A stretch of DNA of 64,000 nt from Caulobacter sp. RHG1 (GTDB taxonomy: Bacteria; Pseudomonadota; Alphaproteobacteria; Caulobacterales; Caulobacteraceae): positions 744,001 to 808,000 of the forward strand of contig NZ_SMZP01000002.1 in assembly GCF_013181195.1 (NCBI RefSeq). The letters run 5' to 3'. Shown here in pieces: positions 54,809 to 63,834 of the stretch. The notes beneath the pieces are model-generated. The model was not told the DNA's origin. It made no database searches and saw only the letters and a list, made by a program, of their open reading frames with translations. Positions within the stretch are counted from its first letter, which is position 1. Each line of letters starts with the position of its first letter. A program made the translations under genes and the position numbers.

Positions 54809-55807
54809 CTATCGACGGATCTTGGCGCTGCGCCGGCCAAAGGGCTCGGCCTCCGCCTCGTCTTCCGAGAAGCCGAACTTGCGGAAGCCTTCCTTCATCT
54901 CGGGGCTCAGCGGGGCCTCGACGTGCAGCATGCCGGCCGAGGGGTGCGGCAGCAGGATCGAGCGGGCGTGCAGCTGCAGCTTAAGGCCTTCCGAGAGCGG
55001 CCCTGACTTGTCGTCACCGTACTTGGGATCGCCCAGGATCGGGTGGCCCATGGCCTTCATGTGGGCGCGCAGCTGGTGCGTGCGGCCGGTGTGCGGGCGC
55101 AGGGCCATCCAGGTGACGCGCGGACCGGCGCGGCTGATGGTGACGAATTCGGTCTCGGCCGGCTGGGCGTCCGGATCCTTGGGCTGGGCGGGCACGACGA
55201 TTTCGCGATCGCCGACGCCGCGCTTGGCCAGGTGCAGCTCCATCACGCCCTCGGTCGGGTGCGGGTTGCCGACCACGATGGCCCAATAGGTCTTCTGCGC
55301 CTTGCGCTTGGCGAAGGATCCAGACAGGCGCGCGGCGGCGGCCGGGGTCTTGCCCAGCAGCAGCACGCCCGATGTGTCGCGGTCCAGGCGGTGGACCAGG
55401 CGCGGACGATTGACGCCCTCGCCCCAGGCGCTGAGCAGCTTGTCGACGTGCTTGGTGGTCTTGGTGCCGCCCTGCACGGCCAGGCCGGCGGGCTTGTTCA
55501 GGGCCAGGACTTCCTCGTCCTCGTACAGCACCAGCGACTTGGCGTAGGCGATGTCGCGCGCCGACAGCTTGGCCTTGTCGGTCGGATCGGGCGCGTCGGG
55601 CAAAGGCGGGACGCGGATCTGGCTGCCGGCCGCCAGCTTGGTGTCGGCCTTGGCGCGCGAACCGTCGACCCGGACCTGGCCCGAGCGGAACAGCTTGTTG
55701 AGCTGGATGTGGTTCAGGTGCGGCCAACGGCGCTTGAACCAGCGGTCCAGGCGCACCCCGTCCTCGCCGGCGTCGACGTACAGGGTGCGAACTTCCTTGG
55801 TGCTCAT
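54809..55807 (-). CDS. rluC: RluC-type 23S rRNA pseudouridine synthase
   Basis: Converts uridines to pseudouridine in 23S rRNA. The 332-residue product has an N-terminal S4 RNA-binding domain (RLDRWFKRRWPHL near residue 18) and an RluA-family catalytic domain with VHRLDRDTSGV near residue 141, whose aspartate is catalytic, and LRPHTGRTHQLRAHM near residue 229. The start ATG 55807 overlaps the crcB stop. The symbol is by family; exact target positions are not readable from sequence. Confidence 0.9.
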   Translation of the reverse strand: MSTKEVRTLYVDAGEDGVRLDRWFKRRWPHLNHIQLNKLFRSGQVRVDGSRAKADTKLAAGSQIRVPPLPDAPDPTDKAKLSARDIAYAKSLVLYEDEEVLALNKPAGLAVQGGTKTTKHVDKLLSAWGEGVNRPRLVHRLDRDTSGVLLLGKTPAAAARLSGSFAKRKAQKTYWAIVVGNPHPTEGVMELHLAKRGVGDREIVVPAQPKDPDAQPAETEFVTISRAGPRVTWMALRPHTGRTHQLRAHMKAMGHPILGDPKYGDDKSGPLSEGLKLQLHARSILLPHPSAGMLHVEAPLSPEMKEGFRKFGFSEDEAEAEPFGRRSAKIRR

Positions 55808-56187
55808 GCGAAAATCCTGCGGGCGACCAGAAGGCCCGCGAACAGGGCCGCCACGGACAGAAGCACGCTGGCGGCGGAATAGGAAAAGGCCTGGAGGTAG
55901 TCGCGCTTCTGGATCATCAGCGCGGTTTCCAGGGAGAACGACGAAAAGGTGGTGAAGCCGCCCAGCACGCCGACGCCCAGCAGCACCCGCCACTGGTCGC
56001 TGCCGGCCGCGCCGCGATGGGCCAGCCACGAGGCCAGGCAGCCCATCAGGAAGCCGCCCAGCAGGTTGACGGTGAAGGTGCCATAGGGCCAGCCCGGGCC
56101 CATGACCCGCATCGCCCCGACGCCGACCAGATAGCGCGCGACAGAGCCCACGGCCCCACCGGCCGCCACGAGGAGCAGCTTGTTCAT
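55804..56187 (-). CDS. crcB: Fluoride exporter CrcB/Fluc
   Basis: A 127-residue, four-helix membrane channel that exports fluoride as a dimer. The GGAVGSVARYLVG loop near residue 10, the asparagine in FTVNLLGGFLMG near residue 40 and GGFTTFSSFSLE near residue 76 are the conserved pore and sodium-site segments. The start ATG 56187 fits the family N-terminus. It overlaps rluC by four bases and is translated first. I saw no fluoride riboswitch in the gap before it. Confidence 0.94.
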   Translation of the reverse strand: MNKLLLVAAGGAVGSVARYLVGVGAMRVMGPGWPYGTFTVNLLGGFLMGCLASWLAHRGAAGSDQWRVLLGVGVLGGFTTFSSFSLETALMIQKRDYLQAFSYSAASVLLSVAALFAGLLVARRIFA

Positions 56188-56349
56188 CAACGCCTTATGC
56201 GCCGAGCGGGCGCAAACGCCAAGCACCCACCGGAGTTCCCTTGATTTCCCCGGTTTCTTTCACGGTAAACAACTTTGGAAACCCTATTTGGTGACTACGC
56301 GTTAAGCGCGCAGACGGCATTCTCGGCGTACATCAACAGCGCCCGAGCC

Positions 56350-57579
56350 ATGTCCTTCTCAGCCCCCCCTCATGACGCGAATGAACGCGTGGCCCTCCCC
56401 GGCCCGGTGCTTCAGCGCCTGGCGGGGTCAGACCTGGTCGCGCGCGGCTCGGTCAATGTCATCAGCGTCAAGGCCATCAAGTCTTGGGCCGGCGAATGGT
56501 GGAGCGACAAGCGCAACGACGTCTGGACCTATGTCGAGCGGAAGCTGGCAGAGCACCTGGACCGCCAGGACATGCGCGCCCGCATCTCCGACAGCGAGTT
56601 CCTGATCGCCACGCACCACGACCAGGGCCTGGCCGCCCAGGCGACCAGCGTGAAGATCCTGGAAGACGTGCTCACCCACCTGCTGGGCGTCGCCGATCCC
56701 TCGGAAATGGGCATCCGCTCGGTCGTCGGGCTGGAAGGCGGCGAAGCCGTCTGCAAGCGCATCGACCCGGCCGTGATCCTGGCCGCCCGCGCCCGTCGCG
56801 ACAGCGTGCGCTCGCCAGTCCGCTTCACCGTGGACCCGGCCGACGAGTCGCGCCGCACCCCCGTGGCCTTCACCACCGCCGCCGGCGCGGCCCTGCGTGT
56901 GGACTTCACGCTGGAGCACGTCGTCAGCCTGCGCCGCAACATCACCACCGCCGTTCGCATCGAGCCGATGGTCACCCATCTGGCCAGCGGCCGGCAGGCC
57001 AGCGCCCGCGCCCTGACCAAGCTGTCGGATCGCGATGTCGCCTTCATCGACGAGTCGACCCTGAAGTATGCGGCGGTGTTCGCCCGCTCGGCCCAGGGCC
57101 ACACGACGCCCGAGCTGATCCTGCCGGCCTCGTTTCGCACCCTGGGCACCCAGCGCGGCCGCGACCTGCTGACCGGTACGGCGGGCCTTTCACTAGCCCT
57201 GCTGCGTGGCGGCGTGATGATCGAGCTGGTGGATGTCACCCGCGGCACCCCCGCCGGTCGCCTGCTGGAGGTCGTCGGCCTTCTGCGCGCCCTGACACGC
57301 GGCGTCATCGCCCGCGTGCCGCCGGACAAGGAAGCCCTGCGCGTGCTGCGCGACGCCCGCCTGGCTGGCCTGGCCCTGGACGCCAGCGACCTCTCGGGCG
57401 AAGCGGCCAAGATCGCCATGGACATGATGGCCTTCGGTCGCGACGCCCGCGGCCTGGCGCCGATGACCATCCTGCAGGGTCTGCCCCAGGACGGCTTCTT
57501 CGCCGCCGCCGAACAGGCCGGTCTCAGCCACGCCGCCTTGCGCGCCAATTACCCGCTGGGCAAGCAGGCGGCGGCTTAA
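56350..57579 (+). CDS. Unrecognised protein; possible degenerate GGDEF-EAL
   Basis: A 409-residue cytoplasmic protein with no membrane segment. I do not recognise the family. One stretch, ARISDSEFLIATHH near residue 75, sits after an amphipathic helix as GGDEF loops do, but with the acidic signature lost. The C-terminal part (MIELVDV near residue 295, then GLALDASDL) loosely follows EAL-domain spacing without catalytic residues. That reading is speculative. The start is uncertain: ATG 56350 or TTG 56275, with no good ribosome site at either. The A/T-rich stretch 56240-56290 probably holds the promoter. Confidence 0.72.
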   Translation: MSFSAPPHDANERVALPGPVLQRLAGSDLVARGSVNVISVKAIKSWAGEWWSDKRNDVWTYVERKLAEHLDRQDMRARISDSEFLIATHHDQGLAAQATSVKILEDVLTHLLGVADPSEMGIRSVVGLEGGEAVCKRIDPAVILAARARRDSVRSPVRFTVDPADESRRTPVAFTTAAGAALRVDFTLEHVVSLRRNITTAVRIEPMVTHLASGRQASARALTKLSDRDVAFIDESTLKYAAVFARSAQGHTTPELILPASFRTLGTQRGRDLLTGTAGLSLALLRGGVMIELVDVTRGTPAGRLLEVVGLLRALTRGVIARVPPDKEALRVLRDARLAGLALDASDLSGEAAKIAMDMMAFGRDARGLAPMTILQGLPQDGFFAAAEQAGLSHAALRANYPLGKQAAA

Positions 57580-57580
57580 A

Positions 57581-58090
57581 CTATGTCCGCTGGCGGCCGT
57601 ATCCCACGTTCTTGACCACGTCCCGCGCGTCATAGACGTCGCGGTCGCGCGGCGGCGCGCCCTTGCCGAACACGACCTCGATCGAGCGCGAGAACGCCGG
57701 ACCCGGGCCGAGATTGAAGCTGGTGCCGACGCCCAAGCCAAAGCTCGAGTGACGGCCGAAGCTGGCCGAACCACCGCCGACCGACATGCGCGGCCCGCGA
57801 TCGTAACCGCTGCCGGTCGTCGAGCGATCGGCGATGCGGAACCAGTCGTAGCCGTCCTGCAGGGCCAACTCGGCCGCGCGCAGCAGGGCGTAGTCGGCGA
57901 TCTGGGCCTCCGATGCGCCCGGCCCGCCCTGGAAGGTGACGCGATAACGGCCCGCCTCCAGGCGATACTCGGAATAGCCGACGTCGTTGGGCGCGCCCGC
58001 TTGCGCGCGATAGACCGTGGGAGCGCTGGCGCACGCGGCCAGCAGCAGGCCCGACACAGCGGCGGCGATTACAGGTTTTGCGATCTTCAT
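57581..58090 (-). CDS. CC0125/CC1285-family lipoprotein
   Basis: A 169-residue predicted outer-membrane lipoprotein. The lipobox LLLAACAS puts the lipidated cysteine near residue 20. The following domain starts with the pattern GYSEYRLEAGRYRVTFQG and ALLRAAELALQDGYDWFRI, typical of the small Caulobacter-centred lipoprotein family CC0125/CC1285. Function is unknown. ATG 58090 is preceded by GAGG. Last gene of the degP-rarA-rluA-type operon; one base separates its stop from the convergent gene. Confidence 0.88.
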   Translation of the reverse strand: MKIAKPVIAAAVSGLLLAACASAPTVYRAQAGAPNDVGYSEYRLEAGRYRVTFQGGPGASEAQIADYALLRAAELALQDGYDWFRIADRSTTGSGYDRGPRMSVGGGSASFGRHSSFGLGVGTSFNLGPGPAFSRSIEVVFGKGAPPRDRDVYDARDVVKNVGYGRQRT

Positions 58091-58104
58091 GGCGTTTTGC
58101 CTCT

Positions 58105-58920
58105 TCACGCCGGATCAACGGCTTCTGAAGCCCCCTGTTCCGGAACCGGCAGGTCCAGAGCCTTGAGCATGGCGGCGAAATCGTCAGGCAGCGGGGCCAG
58201 GATCTTGCGCTCGCCGCCCATCGGATGCGGGAAGGTCAGGCGCGCGGCATGCAGCATCAGGCGCGGCACGGCGACTCCGCCCAGCATCAGCGCCCCGCCA
58301 TAGCGGCTGTCGCCGGCCAGTGGCCGGCCGATCGAGCCCATGTGAACCCGCAGCTGGTGCATGCGGCCAGTGTCGGGCGACAGCTCGACCAAGGCGGCGA
58401 CGCCATTGCTGGCCAGGGTGCGATAGCGGCTGCGGGCGGTCTCGGCGTCCGGATGGTCGGGTTCGCAGACCCGCATATAGGCCTCGCGCCCGATCGACTC
58501 GCGCCGCAGCGGACTGTCGATCATGCCGCCCTTGGGCTCGGGCGCGCCCGGCGCGACGATGGCCAGGTAGCTCTTGCGGAAGCGCTTGGCCATCATGGCC
58601 TCGCCCAGGAACGCCGCGCCTGGCTTGGTCTTGGCCGTCAGGATCACGCCCGAGGTGTCGCGGTCCAGCCGGTGGATCAGCCGCGGCCGCGCCTTGCCCG
58701 GCTTGGCGAACGCCCACAGCAGGTCATCCAGCGTATGGGCCTTGATGCGGCCGCCCTGGCTGGACAGACCCGTGGGCTTGTCCAGCACGATGATCGCCTC
58801 GTCCTCGTACAGCACCCAAGACTGGGCCGCCGCGATCTCCTCAGGCGTGAGGGTGATCGGGCACTCGATGGCCTTGGGCTTGGCGACGCCGGGCGGACGG
58901 CGGAATTTTGGGCTGCTCAT
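58105..58920 (-). CDS. RluA-family pseudouridine synthase without S4 domain
   Basis: A 271-residue RNA-uridine isomerase. The catalytic motif IHRLDRDTSGVIL lies near residue 82 and the LSPDTGRMHQLRVHMG segment near residue 186. Unlike the RluC-type gene at 54809 it has no S4 domain, which resembles RluA or TruC-type enzymes acting on tRNA or rRNA. The target cannot be assigned. The start overlaps the rarA stop, and the lipoprotein gene follows 14 bases after its own stop. Confidence 0.92.
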   Translation of the reverse strand: MSSPKFRRPPGVAKPKAIECPITLTPEEIAAAQSWVLYEDEAIIVLDKPTGLSSQGGRIKAHTLDDLLWAFAKPGKARPRLIHRLDRDTSGVILTAKTKPGAAFLGEAMMAKRFRKSYLAIVAPGAPEPKGGMIDSPLRRESIGREAYMRVCEPDHPDAETARSRYRTLASNGVAALVELSPDTGRMHQLRVHMGSIGRPLAGDSRYGGALMLGGVAVPRLMLHAARLTFPHPMGGERKILAPLPDDFAAMLKALDLPVPEQGASEAVDPA

Positions 58921-60218
58921 TTGCCGTCCTTACGCACCTTGCCCCACGCTTCCAAGCGTTCGCGCGCCTTGGCCTCGGCGCCGATGGGCTTGGGCTCGTA
59001 GAAGCGGCGACGCTCCATGCCGTCCGGGAAGTAGTTCTGGCCCGACACGCCGCCCTCGACATCGTGGTCGTAGGCATAGCCGTCGCCATAGCCCAGCGAC
59101 TTCATCAGCTTGGTCGGGGCGTTGAGGATGTGAGCCGGCGGCATCAGGCTGCCGGTCTCCTTGGCGGCGCGGCGGGCGGCCTTGTAGGCGTTGTAGACGG
59201 CGTTGGACTTTGGCGCCGACGCCATGTGAACCACCGCCTGGGCCAGGGCTAGCTCCCCTTCGGGCGAGCCCAGGAAATCGTAGGCGTCCTTGGCCGCCGT
59301 GGTCAGCAACAGCGACAATGGATCGGCGGCGCCGATGTCTTCCGACGCCATGCGGACTAGGCGGCGGGCGATGAACAGCGGGTCCTCGCCGCCCTCCAGC
59401 ATCCGCGCCAGCCAATACAGAGCCGCGTCCGGATCGCTGCCGCGCACCGACTTATGCAGGGCCGAGATGAGGTTGTAGTGCTCCTCGCGGTCCTTGTCGT
59501 AGGCCGGGCGGCGCTTCTGCAGGAACTGGCCCAGCTGGGTCGGGTTCAGCGGGCTGTCCGTACCGATCGAGAACAGGGTCTCGGCCAGGGTCAGCAGGTA
59601 GCGGCCATCGCCGTCGGCCATGGCCACCAGGGTCGAGCGCGCCTCAGCGTCGATCGGCAGCGAGCGGTTCTCGGCGACTTCGGCGCGCTGCAGCAACTGG
59701 TCCAGCGAGTCCTCGCCGAGGCGCTTGAGCACGAACACCTGGCAGCGCGACAGCAAAGCGCCGTTCAGTTCGAACGACGGGTTCTCGGTCGTCGCGCCAA
59801 CCAGTGTGACGATCCCCTCCTCCACGAACGGCAGGAAACCGTCCTGCTGGGCGCGGTTGAAGCGGTGGATCTCGTCGACGAACAGCAAGGTCGACTGGCC
59901 CGCTGCGCGGCGGACCCGGGCCTGCTCGAAGGCCTTCTTCAGGTCGGCGACGCCGGAGAACACCGCCGAGATCTGGTGGAACTCGTAGCCGCCGGCCTTG
60001 GCCAGCAGGCGAGCGATGGTGGTCTTGCCGGTGCCGGGCGGCCCCCACAGGATCATCGAGGCCAAGCGATGGGCGGCGGCCATGCGGCCAATGGGCCCTT
60101 CCGGCCCCAGAAGATGCTGCTGGCCCACCACCTCGTCGAGGCTCTGGGGCCGCAGACGGTCGGCCAACGGCGAAGGCGCGTGAGGCGTCAGGCCGGCGGC
60201 CTGGAAGAGATCGGACAT
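58917..60218 (-). CDS. rarA: Replication-associated recombination protein A (RarA/MgsA)
   Basis: A clamp-loader-like AAA+ ATPase that acts at stalled replication forks. The 433-residue product has a Walker A GPPGTGKTT near residue 59, Walker B LLFVDEIHRFNRAQQDGF near residue 110, sensor 1 GATTENPSFE near residue 140 and the RarA C-terminal tetramerisation region (YGDGYAYDHD near residue 373). Length and order are standard. It starts 33 bases after the degP-like stop and overlaps the next gene. Confidence 0.96.
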   Translation of the reverse strand: MSDLFQAAGLTPHAPSPLADRLRPQSLDEVVGQQHLLGPEGPIGRMAAAHRLASMILWGPPGTGKTTIARLLAKAGGYEFHQISAVFSGVADLKKAFEQARVRRAAGQSTLLFVDEIHRFNRAQQDGFLPFVEEGIVTLVGATTENPSFELNGALLSRCQVFVLKRLGEDSLDQLLQRAEVAENRSLPIDAEARSTLVAMADGDGRYLLTLAETLFSIGTDSPLNPTQLGQFLQKRRPAYDKDREEHYNLISALHKSVRGSDPDAALYWLARMLEGGEDPLFIARRLVRMASEDIGAADPLSLLLTTAAKDAYDFLGSPEGELALAQAVVHMASAPKSNAVYNAYKAARRAAKETGSLMPPAHILNAPTKLMKSLGYGDGYAYDHDVEGGVSGQNYFPDGMERRRFYEPKPIGAEAKARERLEAWGKVRKDGK

Positions 60219-60251
60219 GAGTCCAGTTCTAGCAGGCCGCCGACGCCGACG

Positions 60252-61694
60252 TCAGGGGTTGAAGCGGGCCGCGATGCGTTGGCCGTTGCGCTCGATCACG
60301 ACCTGCCAGGTGCGGCCAGCGCCGGCCTGGGCGGCCGAGACCAGGTCGCTGACAGCGTTGATCTGGCGGCCATTGACCTCGCGCACGAAGTCGCCGGGGC
60401 GAAGGCCCACGTTCATGGCCGCGCCCTGGCCGATCTTGGTGACCAGCACGCCGCGACCGGCGAACGGATCGACGCTCAGGTCCTGGGCCACGGCCGGCGA
60501 CAGATTGACCACGGTGGCCCCGTCAAACGGATTGCGGCCGGTGATCACGCGCTCGTCGCGGGCTGGGGTCTCCGGCGCGGCGTCGGCGCGGACGGTCAGG
60601 GTCTGGTCGCGCTCGCCGCGGCGCACCACGACCGGCACGCGGTCGCCGACCTTGTGGGTGCCGATGGCGAAGGCGCCGCCGCCCTCGTCGTTCACCGCCT
60701 GGCCATCGATGGTCAGGATGACGTCGCCTTCCTTCAGCCCGCCGCGATCGGCCGACGAGCCGGGATAGACCTGGGCCACCAGCACGCCGCGCGGGGCGTT
60801 CATGCCCAGGCTGCGGGCGATCTCGCTGGTCACCGGCTGGCCCTTCACGCCCAGCCACGGCCGCACGACGCTGTGGCCGCCGCCCAGGGCGGTGTTGACC
60901 ACCTGCTTGACTACCGAGGCGGGGATCGCGAAGCCGACGCCCGACGACGAGCCCGAGCGCGAGATGATGAAGGTGTTGATGCCGATCAGGTCGCCGTCCA
61001 TGTCGACCAGCGGGCCGCCGGAATTGCCCGGATTGATCGAGGCGTCGGTCTGGATGTAGCTGCCGAAGTCGGCCGCACCGACGTCGGTGCGGGCCAGGGC
61101 CGAGATGATGCCGTTGGTCACGGTCTGGCCGACGCCGAACGGGTTGCCCATGGCCAGGACGAGGTCGCCGACCTCCAGTTGTTCCTGGTCGTCGATCGCC
61201 ATCACCGGCAGGCGCTCGCCCTTGGTGTCGATCTTCAGCACGGCGAGGTCAGAGCGCGGATCGTCCAGCAGCACGGTGGCCTGGAATTCGCGACGGTCGG
61301 CCAGCTGAACGGTGATGTCGCCGTTACCCGCGACGACGCCCTCGATGTTGTGGTGGTTGGTGATGATCACCCCGTCGGCGCGGACGATCGCGCCCGAGCC
61401 CAGCGATCCCTGCACCTGCTCGCGCGGCGCGCCGCCGCCCGTGAAGAAGTCCCAGAACGGATCCGCGCGCTGGCGCACCACCCGGCGGCTGGCGACATTG
61501 ACCACCGCCGGCGAGGCCTTCTTCACCACCGGCGAGAACGAGGCCTTCATCGAGGCCGGGTCGCTGGGGACCTTGCGGGTGGGCTGGGCCAGGTCGGGGA
61601 TCTGTTGAGCGTTCGACTGCCCGTTCGGGTTCGAACAGGCGGCCAGCAGGACGACGACGGGCAGCAGGGCGCGGAGGGCGGTGTTCAAGGTCAC
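60252..61694 (-). CDS. DegP/DegQ-type periplasmic serine protease (lipoprotein)
   Basis: A trypsin-like HtrA protease with two PDZ domains (residues about 265-345 and 385-470). Catalytic residues are His in ITNHHNIEG near residue 117, Asp in RSDLAVLK near residue 148 and Ser in GNSGGPL near residue 224. A lipobox (LLAACS) suggests membrane anchoring, unlike soluble E. coli DegP. The start is given as GTG 61694, but AGGAG lies 5 bases before an in-frame TTG at 61688, which may be the true start. First gene of a four-gene operon with rarA. Confidence 0.94.
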   Translation of the reverse strand: MTLNTALRALLPVVVLLAACSNPNGQSNAQQIPDLAQPTRKVPSDPASMKASFSPVVKKASPAVVNVASRRVVRQRADPFWDFFTGGGAPREQVQGSLGSGAIVRADGVIITNHHNIEGVVAGNGDITVQLADRREFQATVLLDDPRSDLAVLKIDTKGERLPVMAIDDQEQLEVGDLVLAMGNPFGVGQTVTNGIISALARTDVGAADFGSYIQTDASINPGNSGGPLVDMDGDLIGINTFIISRSGSSSGVGFAIPASVVKQVVNTALGGGHSVVRPWLGVKGQPVTSEIARSLGMNAPRGVLVAQVYPGSSADRGGLKEGDVILTIDGQAVNDEGGGAFAIGTHKVGDRVPVVVRRGERDQTLTVRADAAPETPARDERVITGRNPFDGATVVNLSPAVAQDLSVDPFAGRGVLVTKIGQGAAMNVGLRPGDFVREVNGRQINAVSDLVSAAQAGAGRTWQVVIERNGQRIAARFNP

Positions 61695-61769
61695 TCCTAA
61701 AGGTTCGTCCGGAACTGAGCCGAGCTTTCGGGCGAGTCTAAGGCGACGTCGCGACGCTACGGTAAAGCT

Positions 61770-63020
61770 CTAGGCCGATGGCGGTTCCGATATGGGGGCC
61801 GGACGGGCCTTGGTCCAGGCCAGGGCGGTGGCGGCCAGCATCAACACGGCGGCGATCAGCACCGGCAGGCCCGGCATGTGCAGGGTCGCATCGTGTCGGA
61901 CGGCAAAGGCGAACGGCAGCAGGAACAGCGGCGGCCCCAGGATCGAGGCAATGCCCATCATGGCCGAGTTGGCGCCCTGCAGCTGCCCCTGCTCGTTGGG
62001 CGCGACCCGGCGGGTCATCAGGCCCTGCAGGCCCGGCTGGATCAGGCCGCTCAGGGCGAACAGCGGCAGGCCGCACAGATACAGCCATCCCGTCGGGGCC
62101 AGGCCGTAGACCACGAAGCCCGCGAAACCGCAGAACAGGCCGATCAGCAGCGCGCCGCGCTCGCCCGCGACCTTGACCACCCGGCCGACGACCACGGCCT
62201 GAACCAGGATGCTGGAGATCCCGCTGGCCATCAGGGTCAGGCCGATGGTCGCCGGCGCCCAGCCGTAGCGGAAGCCCATGTACAGCACGAAGACGCTGGG
62301 CAGGACGTTGCTGGCCAGCTGGAACAGGAAGCCGACCCCGGCCAGCCCCAGCAGACCCGGATGGCGTCGCAGAAGGTTCAGAGCCCCGACCGGATTGGCT
62401 TTCCGCCAGTCGAAGCGCGGCTGACGGCGCTCGGGCGGCAAGGACTCGGGCAGGACGAAGAAGCCGTAAAGCCAGTTGCAAAGGGCCAGGGCCGCGCAGA
62501 CCAGGAACGGCAGGCGATGGTCGAACTGCCACAGCCAGCCGCCCAGCGCCGGACCGAAGGTGAAGCCGACGCCGAACGCCGCGCCCATCAGGCCAAAGCC
62601 CTTGGCCCGGTTCTCCGGCGTGGTGACGTCGGCGACGTAGGCGCTGGCGGTCGAGAAGCTGGCCGCCGTCATGCCGTTGAAGATCCGCCCGACGAACAGC
62701 CACCACAGGCTGGGCGCGAAGGCCATGAACAGGAAGTCCACGCCCAGGCCGAAGATCGAGGTCAGGATCACCGGCCGCCGGCCGAACCGGTCGGACATCA
62801 GGCCCAGGACCGGCGAGCAGATGAACTGCATCACGCCCCAGGTCACCGCGAACAGCAGGTTCCAGTCAGCCGCCGTGGCCGCATCGCCGCCGCCGAACTG
62901 CAGCACCAGGCTGGGCAGCACGGGGATCATCACGCCCAGCGACAGCACGTCCAGCACCGCGGTGACGAAGATGAAGCCCAGCGCCGCGTGTCGACGACCG
63001 CCCGTAATCGGCTGGTTCAT
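61770..63020 (-). CDS. TCR/Tet-family MFS efflux transporter
   Basis: A 416-residue, 12-helix drug:proton antiporter of the TetA-like branch. [15 protein letters not shown] in helix 1, the loop motif [14 protein letters not shown] near residue 77, and the [11 protein letters not shown] segment near residue 110 are typical. Substrate unknown; no TetR regulator is adjacent. ATG 63020 follows a GGAGGGGGAG ribosome site. It follows the SRPBCC gene by 26 bases and may belong to the same transcript. Confidence 0.9.
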   Translation of the reverse strand: MNQPITGGRRHAALGFIFVTAVLDVLSLGVMIPVLPSLVLQFGGGDAATAADWNLLFAVTWGVMQFICSPVLGLMSDRFGRRPVILTSIFGLGVDFLFMAFAPSLWWLFVGRIFNGMTAASFSTASAYVADVTTPENRAKGFGLMGAAFGVGFTFGPALGGWLWQFDHRLPFLVCAALALCNWLYGFFVLPESLPPERRQPRFDWRKANPVGALNLLRRHPGLLGLAGVGFLFQLASNVLPSVFVLYMGFRYGWAPATIGLTLMASGISSILVQAVVVGRVVKVAGERGALLIGLFCGFAGFVVYGLAPTGWLYLCGLPLFALSGLIQPGLQGLMTRRVAPNEQGQLQGANSAMMGIASILGPPLFLLPFAFAVRHDATLHMPGLPVLIAAVLMLAATALAWTKARPAPISEPPSA

Positions 63021-63046
63021 GATTGTTTCTCCCCCTCCCGCCTTTT

Positions 63047-63511
63047 TCAGCGGCTGTTGGCCTGTTCGGCAAGCCCCGCCAGCAGGCCGCGCCACCATTG
63101 CCCGTGCCTTTGCAGGAAGACCGCATCGGGGAAGCCGTGGCGGGCGACGCTGTCGGTGGGTACGCTGTCCCAACCGCAATGCTCGACGGTGACGCGGGTC
63201 CCCTCCTCCACCGGCTCGAAGCGGACCTCGACCTCGGTGTCCTGGTCGGCTGCGAAGCTGGCCTGGCGCCAGCCGAACACCAGCCGCGCACCGCGCTCCC
63301 AGACCCGCACCTGCCCGACCTCGAACACCTTGCCGGAGGCCAAACGCTCGACCAGGCGGCCATCCTCGAAGGCCATAACGCCGGGACTGCGCGGGGTGAA
63401 CGAGAACAGCGGATTGGGCCGCCACCACAGGGCGATGTCATCGACGAACGCGTCGAACACCGCCTCCGGCGGCGCGGCGATGCGCAGGGCGACCAGGATC
63501 TTCGAGCTCAT
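63047..63511 (-). CDS. SRPBCC (AHSA1-like) domain protein
   Basis: A 154-residue START-like lipid/ligand-binding fold. KILVALRIAAPPEAVFDAFVD at the N-terminus and the ending region GWDSVP and HGQWWRGLLAGLAE are typical of activator-of-HSP90-like proteins, which in bacteria are regularly encoded after an ArsR repressor as here. The ligand is unknown. The start overlaps the ArsR stop by four bases (ATGA). Confidence 0.9.
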   Translation of the reverse strand: MSSKILVALRIAAPPEAVFDAFVDDIALWWRPNPLFSFTPRSPGVMAFEDGRLVERLASGKVFEVGQVRVWERGARLVFGWRQASFAADQDTEVEVRFEPVEEGTRVTVEHCGWDSVPTDSVARHGFPDAVFLQRHGQWWRGLLAGLAEQANSR

Positions 63512-63834
63512 CGGGCCTTCTCGACATGGGCCTTCAACGCCGTGAGCTGATCGACCCACAGCTCCTCGGCCGCCTCCAGCCAGGCCTTGAGTTCGTCCAT
63601 CGGCTCGGACCGCAGGCGGTAGACCCGCACCCGCGCGTCGAACTCCGGGTGGCTCTCCTCGACGAGACCCGACTGACGCAGGGCCTTCAGGTGACGGCTC
63701 ATGGCTGGCGGCGACAGGCCCAAAGCCTCGGCCAGTTCGCCCGCCCGGTGGGGACGCGCGCGCAGCAGGTCCACGGCCCGCCGCCGGGTCGGTTCGGCCA
63801 GAGCCGCCAGGGTTCGGTCCAGCGCCTCGCTCAA
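63508..63834 (-). CDS. ArsR-family transcriptional regulator
   Basis: A 108-residue winged-helix repressor: ALAEPTRRRAVDLLRARP, LGLSPPAMSRHLKALRQSGL and the wing VRVYRL. It lacks the cysteine metal-binding motif of ArsR itself, so it probably senses something other than a metal ion, perhaps through its SRPBCC partner. The start is TTG 63834, which overlaps the stop of the upstream VOC gene, implying coupled translation. Confidence 0.9.
   Translation of the reverse strand: MSEALDRTLAALAEPTRRRAVDLLRARPHRAGELAEALGLSPPAMSRHLKALRQSGLVEESHPEFDARVRVYRLRSEPMDELKAWLEAAEELWVDQLTALKAHVEKAR

Noticed and set aside
56188..56274. Fluoride riboswitch before crcB
   Set aside because: I could not find the conserved GGNGAUG-type segment and pseudoknot in the short upstream gap.
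59454..61700. A 748-codon plus-strand frame opposite rarA and the DegP-type gene
   Set aside because: Antisense shadow of two confidently identified genes, without domain motifs or a ribosome site.
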